Source: RGIG9060 sp036307825
Lineage (GTDB): Bacteria; Spirochaetota; Spirochaetia; Treponematales; Treponemataceae
Reading direction: 5' to 3'
DNA: 64,000 bases
Assembly (NCBI GenBank): GCA_036307825.1
Contig: JAXJWW010000122.1
Span: 8,340 to 72,339 of the forward strand
A model generated the notes under the pieces. It did not search any database and had not been told where the DNA came from. It was given only the letters and a program-made list of their open reading frames with translations. The translations under genes and the position numbers were made by a program. Positions 61,360-64,000 of this stretch are shown here, in pieces. The first letter of the stretch is position 1. Each line of letters opens with the position of its first letter.

Positions 61360-62691
61360 TTATCTATTGTTTGTATTGAACCAGTTAGCTGCGTTCTTTA
61401 CAATTTCAGCTTGTGCTGTTGCTGAATCAGTTGTTCCGTCCCATACAGGGAAGTATGACTGTTCAATAGCGATGTTATAGTAACATTGCATACAAGCCAT
61501 TTGTTTGTTGATTGGAAGTGAATCAGATGGTTCTGCATAACATGCTGCAAATCCAGCTTGCATTTCACGTTTGTTTTCTTCTTTTGAGAAGTCTGGCAAT
61601 GTAGGAGCATTTGCTTGCATAGCAGGAATGTATGATGAGTGATCAACCATTAACTGCATACCAGCTTTTGAAACAAGAAGTTTAACAAGTTCTTTTGCTG
61701 CACCTGGGTATCTTGTAAATCCATTGATTACGAAACCTTTTGTTTTTACAAGTGGAGTAAGTTGGTTACCTTTCCATGTAGGCATGCGTGAGAATTTGAA
61801 ATCGCTTCCTGTTGCTGCTTCAGCACCTTTAACATCCATCCATGATCCTACCAAAGCGAATGGTGAGATTTCAGCATCAAGATATTCTTGCCATCTTTCA
61901 GCCATTGATGAACCTGGTGTTAATTGTCCGTTAGCTTCTACAGAAATTTTTGCTTTTGCTGCTTCACGGAGGAAGTCAAGTCCAGCTTTGAATTCTGGTT
62001 TGTCGAAACCTGGTTTTGATGTATCACCTTCTGCATAGATTTGCCATCCACCAGCTGTTAATGTTGAGTAACATCCCCATTGGTTAGCAAGTGACATTGG
62101 GTATACAACGTTTACTTTCTTTCCTTTGTAAACTGGTCTATCTTTTAAAGAAGCTGACCAAGCAAAGATTTCTTCCCAAGTATCAAATGCTTCTGGAAGA
62201 CCATCACCATCTGCGTCTGTTGTATCAAGACCGATAGCTTCACACATTGTTTTGTTCCATGAGAATACCATTCCGTCATAAGCTACAGGAACGTAAACGT
62301 TTTTTGTTTCGTTTGTGTTTGAATAGAATGGTTCAATTGCGAAAGTTGCTGCAAATTTAGCAATTGTTTTGTCCATTTCAAGCAATGATTGTGCTTGGCG
62401 TGAAACTTCACCGTCAATACAAAGAACAACGTCTGCAGCATCACCTTGAAGCTGTCCTACGTAGTCAGTTGCACCAGCTGCACCAACATATTCATATTCG
62501 AGAGCACCTTTGTTTCTTGGATATGATTTATTCCAAAGTTCAACAATTGCTGCACCCCATTCGTCGTTGTCAACACCAATGCGGATTTTTGCATCAGCTT
62601 CAACGCGACCTTTTGGTGCACTTGCACCTTTTTGTGCAAATACAGATACTACCATCAATAATGATAGTAAGATAACTAAAACCTTTTTCAT
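61360..62691 (-). CDS. malE: Carbohydrate ABC transporter substrate-binding protein, MalE type
   Basis: Extracytoplasmic sugar-binding protein. With the start at 62691 it is 443 residues; AGGAGG lies 5 bases upstream and the earlier in-frame start is poor. The signal peptide KKVLVILLSLLMVVSVFA is cleaved after AQ-like residues without a lipobox. Family-1 features: IRIGVDNDEWGAAIVELWN at the mature start, YVPVAYDGMVFSWNKTM near 140, and KGFVINGFTRYPGAAKELVK near 330. Operon partners malF and malG, with debranching enzymes on both sides, indicate maltodextrin; the ligand is inferred. Confidence 0.92.
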   Translation of the reverse strand: MKKVLVILLSLLMVVSVFAQKGASAPKGRVEADAKIRIGVDNDEWGAAIVELWNKSYPRNKGALEYEYVGAAGATDYVGQLQGDAADVVLCIDGEVSRQAQSLLEMDKTIAKFAATFAIEPFYSNTNETKNVYVPVAYDGMVFSWNKTMCEAIGLDTTDADGDGLPEAFDTWEEIFAWSASLKDRPVYKGKKVNVVYPMSLANQWGCYSTLTAGGWQIYAEGDTSKPGFDKPEFKAGLDFLREAAKAKISVEANGQLTPGSSMAERWQEYLDAEISPFALVGSWMDVKGAEAATGSDFKFSRMPTWKGNQLTPLVKTKGFVINGFTRYPGAAKELVKLLVSKAGMQLMVDHSSYIPAMQANAPTLPDFSKEENKREMQAGFAACYAEPSDSLPINKQMACMQCYYNIAIEQSYFPVWDGTTDSATAQAEIVKNAANWFNTNNR

Positions 62692-62751
62692 GTTTCCTCC
62701 TAAACAAATTTTATGAAAATAACGGTTTTTAAGCAAATAATTGCAACTACT

Positions 62752-62779
62752 ATAATATCATACATTATAGAATTGTCAA
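62752..62779 (-). promoter_or_regulatory. Promoter of the malE-malF-malG operon
   Basis: Reading leftward, consensus TTGACA (62779-62774), 16-base spacer and TATTAT (62757-62752). The transcript would start near 62745. Just downstream GCAA-ATAA-TTGC (62733-62744) is a small inverted repeat and a candidate repressor site, which I rate only as possible. Confidence 0.65.
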
Positions 62780-62804
62780 ATTATTTCTTCACTGTTTTTC
62801 GATT

Positions 62805-64000
62805 TTATTTTACATTTCGCAAAATTAAAACCGAACTTCCCTTGACTACTACATCTTGTAAACAACAATCAGAGCCCAAAGGATACACTTTTTCTTTATC
62901 AGCATATAAAATTTTCTTACCTTCAAGATTCAAGTCGATATTTTTATCTTCTCCATCACTATTGAAGAACAAATACCAATCTCCTTTTTCATCAAGGATT
63001 TTATAAGCCATAAAGAAATCTTCACAAAATTCCCCTAAAAGTGAAATTCTTGACATAACTTCATCTTGAGTTGAAATTGTGAAAACAGAATTATTTTTTC
63101 TTAAAGCAATAAGATTTTTTGTATATTCAAATAAATCTTTGTTTAAGTCTGAAAGATTCCAAATAAAATTGTTGATATTATCAGAAGAATCGTAACTATT
63201 TTTTACGAAATTACCGATTGTTTCGCAATCTGAAGTTCCTGCTGTTGTAAAAGCAGGTTTTGTTCGACCTCTTTCTTGTCCAGCGTGTAAAAATGCGATT
63301 CCCTGACTTGTAAGCAAAAGTGCATTTGCTAATTTTAAGCGATTAACAGCCTCAATTTTGCCTTCTTCAGTTGATTCATCAATAGACATATTATTTACAA
63401 TGCTATCGTGCAAAGTAAGTCCGTCATGACAAGCAAAATATTGAACATTGCTAGATGGTTTTGTAACAGAATAATTATGAACAGGCTTACCACAACAGTT
63501 ACAGAATAAATCTGGAACAGAAATTTTCTTTCCAGTTAAGAAACCTTGACCAGCTTCGCTCATTCCACCAGCTTTTGCTAAATCTCTAAATTCATCATTG
63601 AAAACGGCAACTTTTTCAGTTTTTTTCATGTAATTTTGGTCCATTCCAACTGTACCTTTTTCGCCATTGTACATTTTCCAGCCTTCACCGATAAAAAGCA
63701 CATCTTTTTTGATTTCTGCACATTTTTCGTAACCAGTCATTACAGTTTCTGCATCTAAAAGTCCCATTAAGTCAAAACGGAAACCGTCAACATGATATTC
63801 TTTTGTCCAATAAACAAGTGAATCAACAATCAATTTTCTTGTCATTGCGTGTTCAGAAGCGACATCGTTTCCACAACCTGAATTTGATGTAAAACTTCCG
63901 TCTTTAACTTGTCTAAAATAGTAATTTGGAACGATGTCATCAAGGAAGTCAGTTTTAGCCATGTGGTTATAAACAACATCCAAAATAACACGAAGACCAA
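62805..64000 (-). CDS. pulA: Pullulanase type I (GH13 debranching enzyme), 3' part only
   Basis: The C-terminal part (about 398 codons) of a GH13 alpha-amylase-family debranching enzyme; the 5' end lies beyond the window, since the frame stays open at 64000 with conserved LRVILDVVYNH. Catalytic regions: I DVVYNHM, II DGFRFDLMG (nucleophile Asp), III LFIGEGW (acid Glu) and IV FACHDGLTLHD (transition-state Asp). It would hydrolyse alpha-1,6 bonds in pullulan, amylopectin or glycogen. The C-terminal domain ends LKGSSVLILRNVK-like. It lies upstream of the binding-protein gene on the same strand; 113 bases with a promoter separate them. Confidence 0.9.
   Translation of the reverse strand, partial: GLRVILDVVYNHMAKTDFLDDIVPNYYFRQVKDGSFTSNSGCGNDVASEHAMTRKLIVDSLVYWTKEYHVDGFRFDLMGLLDAETVMTGYEKCAEIKKDVLFIGEGWKMYNGEKGTVGMDQNYMKKTEKVAVFNDEFRDLAKAGGMSEAGQGFLTGKKISVPDLFCNCCGKPVHNYSVTKPSSNVQYFACHDGLTLHDSIVNNMSIDESTEEGKIEAVNRLKLANALLLTSQGIAFLHAGQERGRTKPAFTTAGTSDCETIGNFVKNSYDSSDNINNFIWNLSDLNKDLFEYTKNLIALRKNNSVFTISTQDEVMSRISLLGEFCEDFFMAYKILDEKGDWYLFFNSDGEDKNIDLNLEGKKILYADKEKVYPLGSDCCLQDVVVKGSSVLILRNVK

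Overview
The window looks like a piece of the chromosome of a host-associated Treponema (Spirochaetota). The evidence is a low-GC genome (roughly a third G+C by eye, not computed), a spirochete-style flagellar gene neighbourhood (fliD with a PilZ gene; flgN-flgK-flgL-fliW-csrA), many short-signal lipoproteins, and treponeme-type lipoproteins with formylglycine-generating-enzyme (FGE-sulfatase) folds. A starch/maltodextrin uptake and debranching block suggests a carbohydrate-fermenting gut or rumen species; the species itself cannot be named from the sequence.

Layout. 1-9.6 kb: flagellar block. fliD, an unknown gene, a PilZ gene and tsaE/tsaB read rightward and meet the leftward operon flgN-flgK-flgL-fliW-csrA, which is preceded by a near-consensus sigma-28 promoter. 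9.7-10.3 kb: five tRNA genes (His, Arg, Lys, Leu, Gly). 10.4-13.7 kb: tig-clpP-clpX, protein folding and turnover. 13.8-19.7 kb: a glycosyltransferase, an RNA helicase, hflK-hflC, a sugar isomerase-like gene and comF. 19.8-24.8 kb: smc (without a recognisable hinge), a small membrane protein and a TPR lipoprotein. 25-32 kb: serS, a PilZ-like gene with a lipoprotein, aconitase, an HD hydrolase, a ComFB-domain protein and tRNA-Pro.

32.4-47.8 kb is the accessory part: ten consecutive leftward genes, ending at a divergent XRE-type regulator. They include an orphan, extended FliM-like protein, a secreted protein with a G9 tract, CsgG/FlgO-like and LPP20-like envelope proteins, two large lipoproteins with FGE folds that lack the catalytic cysteine pair, a DUF3298-like lipoprotein and further repeat- or propeller-like lipoproteins. 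Two transcription units in this region start with the same extended promoter/operator sequence, one of them directly beside the XRE gene, which suggests a small regulon.

48-64 kb: alr, rex, a stand-alone RlmK-type methyltransferase, a MalK/UgpC-type ATPase, a secreted M16 peptidase pair, then a leftward maltodextrin block: pullulanase (cut by the window end), binding protein, two permeases, a DUF1189 membrane protein and a glycogen-debranching-type glucosidase.

A trait that runs through the window is that seven genes (starts at 3828, 14899, 14949, 24960, 27951, 49294 and 52421) have a good -10 box only 5-9 bases before the start codon and no Shine-Dalgarno sequence, so their mRNAs are probably leaderless. 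No gene-free stretch exceeds 300 bases. No CRISPR array, insertion sequence, rRNA gene, reverse transcriptase or replication origin was seen.
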